Assembly: GCA_035288465.1 (NCBI GenBank) | Contig: DATEAH010000011.1 | Coordinates: 1-33,093, forward strand | Length of the DNA stretch: 33,093 nt | Reading direction: 5' to 3' | Source: Patescibacteria group bacterium | Lineage (GTDB): Bacteria > Patescibacteriota > UBA1384 > DATEAH01 | Part shown: positions 1 through 6,446 of the stretch, piece after piece | Layout of the letters: the number at the start of each line of letters is the position of its first letter | Numbering within the stretch: the stretch's first letter is position 1 | The notes under the pieces: generated by a model | The model's input: the letters and a program-made list of their open reading frames with translations, nothing else | Told to the model about the DNA's origin: nothing | Database searches by the model: none | Made by a program: the position numbers and the translations under genes

Positions 1-2
1 CC

Positions 3-266
3 GACCTTCGTCTTCCTATCTACACCGGGGAGAAACGGGAGTCACCACCCAGCTATGGATTCATTTGGTTGCCGACACCCGGAGCACAAGCTCCTTCTGA
101 AGAAGAGTTCTGCCCAACCCCGGGACCTGGCGAAAAGCCTATTCCGGGAGTCACCGGCCCACCCGTTGAACCACCTGTTCCTCCTCCCGCTGCGGACCTT
201 CCAGGTCCAGGAGCTCCTCCTGAACCACCCGTACCCCAACCCCCACCAGAGCCACCAGTCCCATAA
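3..266 (+). CDS. C-terminal part of a proline-rich protein (5' end outside window)
   Basis: An open frame runs from the left window edge to TAA at 264-266, so only the last 87 residues are visible. They are dominated by Pro, Gly, Glu and Ala with repeated PPxPP and PEPPVP blocks, which predicts an extended, unstructured tail or spacer of the kind found in surface or wall-associated proteins. A single Cys lies in FCPTPGPG. Base composition is clearly more GC-rich than the rest of the window, partly because proline codons are CCN. The nested terminator hairpin just downstream supports a real 3' end. The Gly-rich frame on the other strand is its mirror image. Function cannot be named without the missing N-terminal part. 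Confidence 0.6.
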   Translation, partial: DLRLPIYTGEKRESPPSYGFIWLPTPGAQAPSEEEFCPTPGPGEKPIPGVTGPPVEPPVPPPAADLPGPGAPPEPPVPQPPPEPPVP

Positions 267-294
267 CCATCCCACGTCTCACCCCGCCCATTTC

Positions 295-357
295 GGGGCA
301 GCAAGCTAGTATGCGATCTGCATACACCCGCAGCTTGCTGCCCCTGTCTCACTTTTT
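295..357 (+). terminator. Nested rho-independent terminator after the proline-rich gene
   Basis: A perfect 13-bp inverted repeat (GGGGCAGCAAGCT at 295-307, AGCTTGCTGCCCC at 332-344) encloses a second 6-bp hairpin (GTATGC 309-314, GCATAC 320-325). A T-run follows at 353-357. An alternative short hairpin, CCCCG (282-286) with CGGGG (294-298), would compete with the left arm. Confidence 0.7.
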
Positions 358-430
358 CTAACTTAAAATTAAACTTAAAACATTTAAACTTAATTTTAAA
401 CTAGAAAAATTCCTTAATATTTAAAACATA

Positions 431-459
431 TTGACAAACAAAACAGATTATGATAATAT
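431..459 (+). promoter_or_regulatory. Sigma-70-type promoter for the DUF11 surface protein
   Basis: A perfect -35 TTGACA (431-436) is followed by an AT-rich -10 (GATAAT 452-457 with a 15-base spacer, or TAATAT 454-459 with 17). It sits about 45 bases before the ATG, whose ribosome binding site is AAAGGA at 494-499. Confidence 0.65.
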
Positions 460-505
460 ATAACAACTATTTAAAAATAGTAAAAATTTCTTTAAAGGAA
501 AAATT

Positions 506-2596
506 ATGCCTAAGTTTATTGAAAAATTAGTCCAAAACATCAAGAAAACCCTTACCTTTCAAAATTCAAAATTAAGAAAGGCGTTTTTGGTGTTCACAGC
601 AATCATTGTTTCCCAATTAACCCTACCGGCTGATTTGTTAGCTTCTGGTCCAAAATTTAACTTTTTGGCAGGTGATTTTGAGCTCTTAAGAGGCGCTAAT
701 GCCAGCCAAAACGAAACTAAGTGGCATGACCCGGTTTCCGCCAAAGCCGGCGATTCTGTGGCCGTGATTGCTTATTATCACAATGGTGTGGAAAAAACTA
801 CTGCCAAAAACACGACTATTCGCGTTGAACTTCCTACAAATACCGCTAAAACCTTAGTTTTAAAGGGTCATTTAAAAGCTGACAATGCCTCTTCTGAGGT
901 TAAAGATAACTTCACTATTAACGCCGCGCAGTCATCAACCGTGGAATACATTCCCGGTACTACTCAATGGTATGCCAATGGTTCGCAAACTCCACAAACT
1001 TTAGCTGATGGCATTACCTCTTCAAAAGGTATAAATATCGGTGATGTTAATGGTTGCTGGCAATTTGCCGGTTATGTAGTTTTCCAAGTCCAAGTCAAGA
1101 TTCCAGGCCAACCTAATATTTCTATTGACAAAACCGTTTCAAATTCTACGACTCAATCTGGGACTCATAATTGGGTTAAAGAAAATACTGCTAAAGCTGG
1201 CGAAACTTTAGCTTATAAGTTATATTTCAAAAACTCAGGTTTGGCCACGGCTGAAAATGTTAAAATTTCTGACACTTTACCTAACTATGTTTCTTATGTG
1301 GCCGGATCAACCAATCTCTACACCAATAAAACCGGTACCGCTGGTACTAAATTAGCTGATAGCATTACTGGCTCTGGAATTGATTTGGGTGATTTGAAAA
1401 CTGGCAATGAAAATTCAGGTTTTGTGGTTTTTCAAGTCAAAATTACTAAATCATTGACTCCAGGCTCATACACTTTAATTAATAAGGCTAAGATTACTTC
1501 CTCAAATGCTGGTTCTAAAGAAGATTCAGCCAAGACCAAAGTGACTATTGTCATGCCGGGCCAGGTTAATGACACTATTACCAAATTAGTTCGAAATGTT
1601 TCACAAAATCAATCCGAATTTGTGGATAGCAACTCAGCTTTAGCCGGCCAAACCTTAGAATACAAGATTTCTTTTACAATTACTGGTGACATTAATGCCA
1701 AACAAGTTAGAATTTCTGATGTTTTGCCAAACGTGGCTGGTGCTCCAGTTCATTTTGTGGCAAATTCAGCCAAATTAAACATTGCAGGCCACGAAAGTCA
1801 ATTATCAAATTCTATCGTTTCAACAGGTGTCAATTTAGGTGATTTAGCGCCTGGCACTTCTGGGGTTATCACTTTTCGAGTTACTGTTGATAATAATCCC
1901 TCAGTTGGTGAATTTAATTTAATTAACACTGCCAAAATCTCAGCTGATAATATTGCTCAAAAACAAGATTCAGCTTCAACCCATATTATTGTCACTCCTC
2001 CTGCCAGACCATTTGTTAATATCGAAAAAACCGTTCGAAATTTAACCTTAAATGAATCAATCTGGCAAAAGGCTAACTTCGCTAACCCCGGTGATACCTT
2101 ACAATATCATTTACAGTACAACAATACTGGTGAAGGTATTGCTCACGGGGTGATTATTAGCGATGTATTACCTGCAGGCGTAACTTACGTTCCCGGTAGC
2201 ACCATCTTAGTCTTTAATGGACAAACTTATACTTTAGTCGATGGCATCATTGGTTCTGGTATTTCTGTTCCAGATTTAGCACCTGGTCAATCAGGTTATA
2301 TTACTTTTAAAGTTGTCACTAGCAAAAAATTAACCAATGGTACGGTTTTAACTAATATTGGCAAAATTCAAACCTCAGAAGGTGCTAGACACCAATCTGA
2401 AGCTAAAACAACCATTAAGGTTGTTGCACCTATTACACCAGTCCAACCTCAGATTTTAAGTGCTAAAGTTTTGCCTCCAACCGGTGGTATGGCTACCTTA
2501 GCCTTAGTTTTGTCTTCTGTAATTATTGGTATTTACTACTACCTCAAGAATAGAAAAGAACTCTACAAAGCCTATCTTGAAAGTCGTATGATCTAA
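506..2596 (+). CDS. Exported DUF11-repeat surface protein with LPPTG sorting-type C-terminus
   Basis: This 696-residue protein begins with a basic stretch and a hydrophobic segment (about residues 25-47) that act as a signal peptide or anchor. The body is four DUF11-like beta-sandwich units with a period of about 149 residues, starting near residues 55, 204, 353 and 502. Each has an AK-A/P-GDTL-type motif, an I-SDVLP motif, a V-GST-type strand and a GDL/APG turn. The C-terminus is LPPTG (656-660), a hydrophobic helix and a basic tail (KNRKE), the layout of LPxTG sortase substrates. No sortase gene lies in the window. It has its own promoter and terminator, so it is probably monocistronic. A role as cell-surface stalk or adhesin is inferred. 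DUF11 assignment is confident; wall anchoring is less so, since the motif could also mark an exosortase-like or simple membrane anchor. Confidence 0.85.
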   Translation: MPKFIEKLVQNIKKTLTFQNSKLRKAFLVFTAIIVSQLTLPADLLASGPKFNFLAGDFELLRGANASQNETKWHDPVSAKAGDSVAVIAYYHNGVEKTTAKNTTIRVELPTNTAKTLVLKGHLKADNASSEVKDNFTINAAQSSTVEYIPGTTQWYANGSQTPQTLADGITSSKGINIGDVNGCWQFAGYVVFQVQVKIPGQPNISIDKTVSNSTTQSGTHNWVKENTAKAGETLAYKLYFKNSGLATAENVKISDTLPNYVSYVAGSTNLYTNKTGTAGTKLADSITGSGIDLGDLKTGNENSGFVVFQVKITKSLTPGSYTLINKAKITSSNAGSKEDSAKTKVTIVMPGQVNDTITKLVRNVSQNQSEFVDSNSALAGQTLEYKISFTITGDINAKQVRISDVLPNVAGAPVHFVANSAKLNIAGHESQLSNSIVSTGVNLGDLAPGTSGVITFRVTVDNNPSVGEFNLINTAKISADNIAQKQDSASTHIIVTPPARPFVNIEKTVRNLTLNESIWQKANFANPGDTLQYHLQYNNTGEGIAHGVIISDVLPAGVTYVPGSTILVFNGQTYTLVDGIIGSGISVPDLAPGQSGYITFKVVTSKKLTNGTVLTNIGKIQTSEGARHQSEAKTTIKVVAPITPVQPQILSAKVLPPTGGMATLALVLSSVIIGIYYYLKNRKELYKAYLESRMI

Positions 2597-2619
2597 ATTT
2601 CAAACAAATTAGCATCGCC

Positions 2620-2655
2620 AAAAGCGCCTCGAGTCTTTACTCGAGGCGCTTTTTT
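2620..2655 (+). terminator. Strong rho-independent terminator after the DUF11 gene
   Basis: A perfect 15-bp stem (2620-2634 with 2639-2653) has a 4-base CTTT loop. The right arm runs into six T residues (2650-2655). The A-run on the left arm could let it work in both directions. Confidence 0.9.
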
Positions 2656-2659
2656 GTGT

Positions 2660-2665
2660 TATAAT
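2660..2665 (+). promoter_or_regulatory. -10 element (TATAAT) ahead of prfB
   Basis: A consensus TATAAT lies immediately after the terminator and 19 bases before the prfB ATG, implying a very short leader. No convincing -35 is visible; the expected position falls within the terminator stem. Confidence 0.45.
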
Positions 2666-2683
2666 ATATAATAGGTATGCAAA

Positions 2684-3577
2684 ATGTCCAATCAAGATCG
2701 ATTCGAACAAATTCAAAAATTAATGTCATCGCCTCATTTTTGGGACGATCAAGCAAAAGCTCATGAAATTGTCGCTGAATACAATCAGCTCAAAAAACAG
2801 CTTGAATTTATGAAAAATCGACCAGCCATTTTTAAAGGCAAATTCGATCCCGAAAATGTCTTGATTACGGTTTCTTCTGGCACTGGCGGTGTTGAAGCCT
2901 GTGATTGGGCACAAATGCTAATGCGCATGTACCTAAAATATGCCGAAAAAAAAGGTTTTAACGCTAAAATTTTAGATTTAAATCCTGCTGCAGAAGCTGG
3001 CATTAAAAATGTCGCCATTGAAATAGTCGGTAATTTTGCATATGGATATTTAAAAGGTGAAGCGGGGATTCACAGATTGGTAAGAATTAGCCCTTTTGAT
3101 GCCGATAAAGCCCGTCATACCTCATTTGCTTTAGTGGAAATTATTCCCATTATTAAAAATCCTCAAAGTATTGATCTTCCTGAAAAAGATTTAAAAATCG
3201 AAGTTTTCCGCAGTCGAGGTCATGGCGGACAAAGTGTTAATACCACCGATTCCGCGGTCCGTATCACTCATCTTCCAACTGGAATCACCGCCACCTGCCA
3301 AAACGAAAGATCACAATTTCAGAATAAAAACGAGGCTTTAAAAGTCTTGAAATCCAGACTTTTGGCGGAAATGGAAATCCAGCATACACAAGAATTATCA
3401 AAAATTACTACCTCACATCATGGTCCAGGATGGGGAGCACAAGTTCGTTCATATTTTTTACAGCCATATAAATTAGTTAAAGACCACCGGACAAACATAG
3501 AATCAAAAAAAACTGATCATGTTTTGAATGGAAATTTAGAAGAATTTATCGAAGCTGAAATTAACCTAAACAATTAA
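2684..3577 (+). CDS. prfB: Peptide chain release factor 2, compact form
   Basis: Class I release factor that ends translation at UGA and UAA. The anticodon-like tripeptide is SPF (residues 136-138, in HRLVRISPFD), which marks RF2 rather than RF1 (PxT). The peptidyl-tRNA hydrolysis motif GGQ is at 181-183 within RGHGGQSVN. At 297 residues it is about 65-70 shorter than the usual ~365. The helical domain 1 is shortened: the FWDD segment is kept, but most of the helical hairpin before the SSGTGGVEACDWA region is missing. No +1 programmed-frameshift site is present, because a terminator and promoter lie directly upstream. It opens a run of translation genes (ybaB, pth, uL1-like, rplJ, rplL). RF2 presence fits use of UGA as stop in this genome. 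Confidence 0.93.
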   Translation: MSNQDRFEQIQKLMSSPHFWDDQAKAHEIVAEYNQLKKQLEFMKNRPAIFKGKFDPENVLITVSSGTGGVEACDWAQMLMRMYLKYAEKKGFNAKILDLNPAAEAGIKNVAIEIVGNFAYGYLKGEAGIHRLVRISPFDADKARHTSFALVEIIPIIKNPQSIDLPEKDLKIEVFRSRGHGGQSVNTTDSAVRITHLPTGITATCQNERSQFQNKNEALKVLKSRLLAEMEIQHTQELSKITTSHHGPGWGAQVRSYFLQPYKLVKDHRTNIESKKTDHVLNGNLEEFIEAEINLNN

Positions 3578-3609
3578 ATTAATTTTTAAGTTATAGAATT
3601 GGAGCAAAA

Positions 3610-3924
3610 ATGGCAATGTTTGACAAAATGAGACAAGCGAGAAATTTAATGAGTTTGCAAAAAAAGGCAAAAACGATTCAAAAAGAATTATCTAAGACTG
3701 AAATTGAAGCTGAAAGTATGTCTGGACAAGTTTCAGTAATAGTTTCGGCTGACCAAAAATTACAAAGTATCCATTTAGATCCTGAGATCTTGACCCCAGA
3801 AAACTCTACCCGTATTGAAAAAGCCTTAAAGGATGCTTTTAATGAAGCTAATAAAGAAGCTCAAAAAATTGCGACTTCAAAGATGAAACAAATATCAGGA
3901 GATTTAGGTTTGCCAGGCTTTTAA
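3610..3924 (+). CDS. ybaB: YbaB/EbfC family nucleoid-associated protein
   Basis: This 104-residue protein has the family layout: an N-terminal helix rich in Met, Gln and Lys (MFDKMRQARNLMSLQKKAK), a central beta region (GQVSVIVSADQKLQSIHLDPE) and a long C-terminal helix with many Ala and Lys. Members form small dimers that bind DNA non-specifically or at preferred sites. It is usually found beside dnaX and recR; here recR is about 27 kb away on the other strand. GGAG at 3601-3604 sits just before the ATG. The stop is 15 bases before the pth start, so the two are probably co-transcribed. Confidence 0.88.
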   Translation: MAMFDKMRQARNLMSLQKKAKTIQKELSKTEIEAESMSGQVSVIVSADQKLQSIHLDPEILTPENSTRIEKALKDAFNEANKEAQKIATSKMKQISGDLGLPGF

Positions 3925-3939
3925 AAATTGGAGGATTAT

Positions 3940-4524
3940 ATGCTGATAGTTGGTTTGGGAAATCCCGGAAAAAGCTACGAAAATACCCGCCACAATTGTG
4001 GTTATTTAGTGATTGATAAAATTGCTAAAAAATTAAAAATTAATTTCAAAACCGAAAAGAAGCTTAATGCAGATATCGCTATAACCCAAAAAATGGGTCA
4101 AAAAATTATTCTCGCCAAGCCCCTCAGTTTTATGAATTTATCAGGCCAAGTGGTAAAAAAAATCCTCTCATATTATGATGCTTGTCCTGAAGATTTATGG
4201 GTAATATCAGATGATTTAGACCTGCCAATTTCTCGCCTGAGAATTCGAAACTCCGGAGAATCTGGCGGGCACAATGGTTTACAATCCATAATTGACGTTT
4301 TAGGATCGGAGAAATTCACCAGAATTAGAATTGGCATTGGTGAAGATATTGCCCAAAGCCATGCCGATATTAATTCTGGTATATATAAAATTGATGCCAA
4401 AGAATTTGTTTTAGAAAAATTTACCAAACAAGAAATTCCAGTCCTAAATTTAAGTCTTGACAAAGCTGAAGATATTATTATACAATCAATTAAGTCAAAA
4501 CAGATTCAAGCTCATACTTATTAA
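3940..4524 (+). CDS. pth: Peptidyl-tRNA hydrolase
   Basis: Releases tRNA from peptidyl-tRNAs that drop off the ribosome. Catalytic-site residues are visible: N8 (GLGNPG), H18 (TRHNCGY) and the DDLDLP segment carrying the conserved Asp, followed by SGGHNGLQSI. Length is 194 residues, normal for the family. A longer frame could start at TTG 3928, but GGAGG at 3930-3934 sits five bases before ATG 3940 and the conserved protein begins MLIVGLGNPG, so 3940 is the start. It lies between ybaB and the uL1-like gene in a likely translation operon. Confidence 0.95.
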   Translation: MLIVGLGNPGKSYENTRHNCGYLVIDKIAKKLKINFKTEKKLNADIAITQKMGQKIILAKPLSFMNLSGQVVKKILSYYDACPEDLWVISDDLDLPISRLRIRNSGESGGHNGLQSIIDVLGSEKFTRIRIGIGEDIAQSHADINSGIYKIDAKEFVLEKFTKQEIPVLNLSLDKAEDIIIQSIKSKQIQAHTY

Positions 4525-4542
4525 TATATTTTAAGGAGATTA

Positions 4543-5079
4543 ATGGGACAGCAAAAATCAATCATAATTTCTGGGGAACCAGAAACACTCCACAATAAAG
4601 AGCAAAATATTTCCACTGAATCTAAAATTAAAGATGCTAAAATTACCAAGAAATTCCAAAAAGCTGAAAATTATGAAGATAAAGCCAAAAAAGTTAAACC
4701 GAAAAAGAAAAAATCTCGCAGCCAAAAATATTTAGAAAGCAAAAAACAACTCCCAGCCCGCATGGTTGAGTCACCAAAAGAAGCGATTGAGATGATTAGG
4801 TCAATCTCGAAAGCGAATTTTCCAGAAAGTTTGGAAGCTCATTTTGCAATGAATTTTAAAAAAAGCGATAAAAAAGACTTTGGAAAGTTAAAAATTGATA
4901 ATCTTAATATTATTCATGTTAAAATTGGCAAAACTTCCGAAAGTGAAGATGATTTGTTAGCCAGCTATAATAAAATTTTTCAAGAAATCAAATCAAATCG
5001 CGCCACCGCCAAAAAAGGGGTTTTAAAAAGTATTGCCTTATGTTCCACAATGAGTCCATCAGTTAAGATTAAATTATAA
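4543..5079 (+). CDS. uL1-like ribosomal protein lacking domain II
   Basis: This 178-residue protein matches both halves of domain I of ribosomal protein L1, with the inserted domain II absent. Residues 1-60 are a charged, Lys-rich tail. Residues about 61-110 resemble the L1 N-terminal half (SRSQKYLESKK, PKEAIEMIRSISKANFPESL). Residues about 120-178 resemble the C-terminal half: IIHVKIGK corresponds to the IIHTTIGK segment of E. coli L1, and ALCSTMSPSVKI to its SISTTMGAGVAV end. The join at about 110-120 skips the roughly 90 residues that form domain II in E. coli L1 (234 residues). Its place directly before rplJ-rplL is where rplA normally lies (rplK-rplA-rplJ-rplL), although pth rather than rplK is upstream. 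AAGGAG precedes the ATG. In the family, domain I carries the main rRNA contacts of the L1 stalk, so RNA binding may persist. The alternative is an L1-derived protein with another role. Confidence 0.75.
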   Translation: MGQQKSIIISGEPETLHNKEQNISTESKIKDAKITKKFQKAENYEDKAKKVKPKKKKSRSQKYLESKKQLPARMVESPKEAIEMIRSISKANFPESLEAHFAMNFKKSDKKDFGKLKIDNLNIIHVKIGKTSESEDDLLASYNKIFQEIKSNRATAKKGVLKSIALCSTMSPSVKIKL

Positions 5080-5083
5080 CTTC

Positions 5084-5111
5084 TTGACATTAAAATATTA
5101 TTTGATATAAT
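5084..5111 (+). promoter_or_regulatory. Strong promoter for rplJ-rplL
   Basis: TTGACA (5084-5089), a 16-base spacer, then TATAAT (5106-5111). Both hexamers match the consensus. It begins four bases after the uL1-like stop codon and drives the structured leader that follows. Confidence 0.85.
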
Positions 5112-5118
5112 ATAAATA

Positions 5119-5231
5119 CCAAAGACAGCAGGCGATTTAATCATAATAGCCCCAAGGCTTCCTGCCGAGGTAAAAAATTGAAATTAATTTACAAACTCAA
5201 TTTTTCTGTCTTTGGACAGAATTTTTTATTT
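5119..5231 (+). ncRNA. L10 leader (ribosomal protein autoregulatory RNA) with attenuator
   Basis: The rplJ 5' UTR has the L10-leader plan. A basal stem pairs CCAAAGACAG (5119-5128) with CTGTCTTTGG (5206-5215), and an inner stem pairs GCAGG (5128-5132) with CCTGC (5161-5165), the latter inside the characteristic CCTGCCGAGG. A further hairpin pairs AAAAATTGA (5173-5181) with TCAATTTTT (5197-5205). A competing terminator uses TCTGTC (5205-5210) with GACAGA (5215-5220) followed by a T-run at 5222-5227, and is mutually exclusive with the basal stem. In known L10 leaders the RNA mimics the 23S rRNA site of the L10(L12) complex, and binding represses rplJL. Transcription attenuation is the mechanism inferred here. 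Confidence 0.8.
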
Positions 5232-5240
5232 AGGATCTAA

Positions 5241-5768
5241 ATGGCAATTTCAAAAACTAAAAAAAATCAAATTTTAGACAAATTATCTAAAAGTATTCCT
5301 GACTCCAAAATCATCATTTTATTTAATTTTGCTGGCTTTACGATGGAACAATTAACCGAGTTACGAGGAGAATTAAGACAAAAAGATGCTGAATTAAAAA
5401 TTATTAAAAATACCTTAATCAAAAAAGCCTTTCTACAAAATAATCTGGAATTAGATGAGAATGTATTTTTTGGACCAAAATCTTTGGTTTTGGGTTATGC
5501 TGATGAAGCTGAACCAGCAAAAATTGTGGTTAAGTTTCTTAAAAATCTTAAAAAGCCCGAAGCAATAATGGGGGCAATTTATCAAAACCAATTTATTCCC
5601 GCAGAAATGGTGGCAAAATTAGCCAAAATCCCAGATCGAAAAATTCTTGAAGCTCAATTAGTTTCCCAGCTTGCAGCTCCAATTTCTGGTTTGCAATATG
5701 TTTTAAAGGCTAATATTTCAGGATTAATTTCGATTATTAAGCAATATTCCAAAAAAAATAAATCTTAA
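5241..5768 (+). CDS. rplJ: 50S ribosomal protein L10 (uL10)
   Basis: Base of the ribosomal stalk: binds 23S rRNA through its N-terminal domain and bL12 dimers through its C-terminal helix. The 175-residue sequence has the family N-terminus (KTKKNQILDKL), the FNFAGFT and ELRGELRQKDAELKIIKNTL segments, a central FGPKSLVLGY strand, and an Ala/Leu-rich then Lys-rich C-terminus (LKANISGLISIIKQ) for bL12 binding. The start is ATG 5241 with TAGGAT just upstream, directly after the attenuator T-run. rplL follows after 35 bases. Confidence 0.95.
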   Translation: MAISKTKKNQILDKLSKSIPDSKIIILFNFAGFTMEQLTELRGELRQKDAELKIIKNTLIKKAFLQNNLELDENVFFGPKSLVLGYADEAEPAKIVVKFLKNLKKPEAIMGAIYQNQFIPAEMVAKLAKIPDRKILEAQLVSQLAAPISGLQYVLKANISGLISIIKQYSKKNKS

Positions 5769-5803
5769 TTTTAATAAATTATTAAATTTTTATGAGGAGA
5801 AAA

Positions 5804-6349
5804 ATGTCAGACGAAGAAAAAAAAGATCAAACTACCGAAGCTGATAAAGTTAAAGAAACCAAACCAGCCGAAGTAAAAACCAAAACACCAGAAAAAATCG
5901 AAACGCCAAAAACTGAAAAAATAAAAACGGAGGAGACTAAACCGGTCCCCGAAAACAAACCTGAACCTTCAGGCAAATTTACGGAAATTATCAAGAAGGT
6001 TGAATCTATGTCAGTTTTAGAATTATCTGAATTAGTCAAAGAATTAGAAAACAGATTTGGTGTTTCTGCCGCCGCTCCAATAGTACAAGCGGCCGGTCCT
6101 GCAGCTTCTGGCGACGGTGAAGACGAAGCCGAAGAAAAAGCTTCTTACATAGTGGTTCTAAAAGCCGCTGGTGATCAAAAAATTAATGTCATTAAAGCGG
6201 TCCGCGAATTAACTACTTTAGGTTTAAAAGATGCTAAAGATTTAGTCGAAGCTGCTCCAAAAGACCTTAAGGCTGATGTTAAAAAAGAAGAGGCTGAAGA
6301 AATGAAGAAAAAGCTTGAAGCGGTTGGTGCGCAAGTTGAACTGAAGTAA
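5804..6349 (+). CDS. rplL: 50S ribosomal protein L7/L12 (bL12) with long N-terminal extension
   Basis: Stalk protein that recruits translational GTPases. The dimerisation domain (about 58-90, [20 protein letters not shown]), an Ala/Gly/Glu hinge (91-113) and the C-terminal factor-binding domain (114-181, with [16 protein letters not shown] and [14 protein letters not shown]) are all intact. Residues 1-57 are an extra Lys/Glu/Pro/Thr-rich tail not found in typical ~120-residue bL12. ATG 5804 is the start because GAGGAGA at 5794-5800 is a good ribosome binding site for it; a frame from ATG 5792 would begin upstream of that site. Expression of bL12 in excess over L10 is expected from the family; no separate promoter is seen. 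Confidence 0.95.
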   Translation: MSDEEKKDQTTEADKVKETKPAEVKTKTPEKIETPKTEKIKTEETKPVPENKPEPSGKFTEIIKKVESMSVLELSELVKELENRFGVSAAAPIVQAAGPAASGDGEDEAEEKASYIVVLKAAGDQKINVIKAVRELTTLGLKDAKDLVEAAPKDLKADVKKEEAEEMKKKLEAVGAQVELK

Positions 6350-6446
6350 AATTAAAGAATAAAAAGAAAAGATAAAAAATCCTATTTAATTTTATATTTT
6401 AAATCTGTATTTTTACTTTTAACTTTTTTATTTTTAATTTATAATT

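Noticed and set aside
53-352. Glycine-rich open frame on the minus strand
   Set aside because: It is the complement of the proline-rich plus-strand coding region and crosses its terminator; no ribosome binding site or promoter.
2600-2690. Programmed +1 frameshift site for prfB
   Set aside because: A terminator and a -10 element lie immediately upstream of ATG 2684, leaving no room for an upstream reading frame.
2684-3577. UGA recoding as in some candidate phyla
   Set aside because: RF2 with the SPF motif is encoded, and UGA ends topA, the 20873 gene and the 23493 frame at sensible positions.
3928-3939. Upstream TTG start for pth
   Set aside because: It overlaps the GGAGG that serves ATG 3940, and the family N-terminus begins at 3940.
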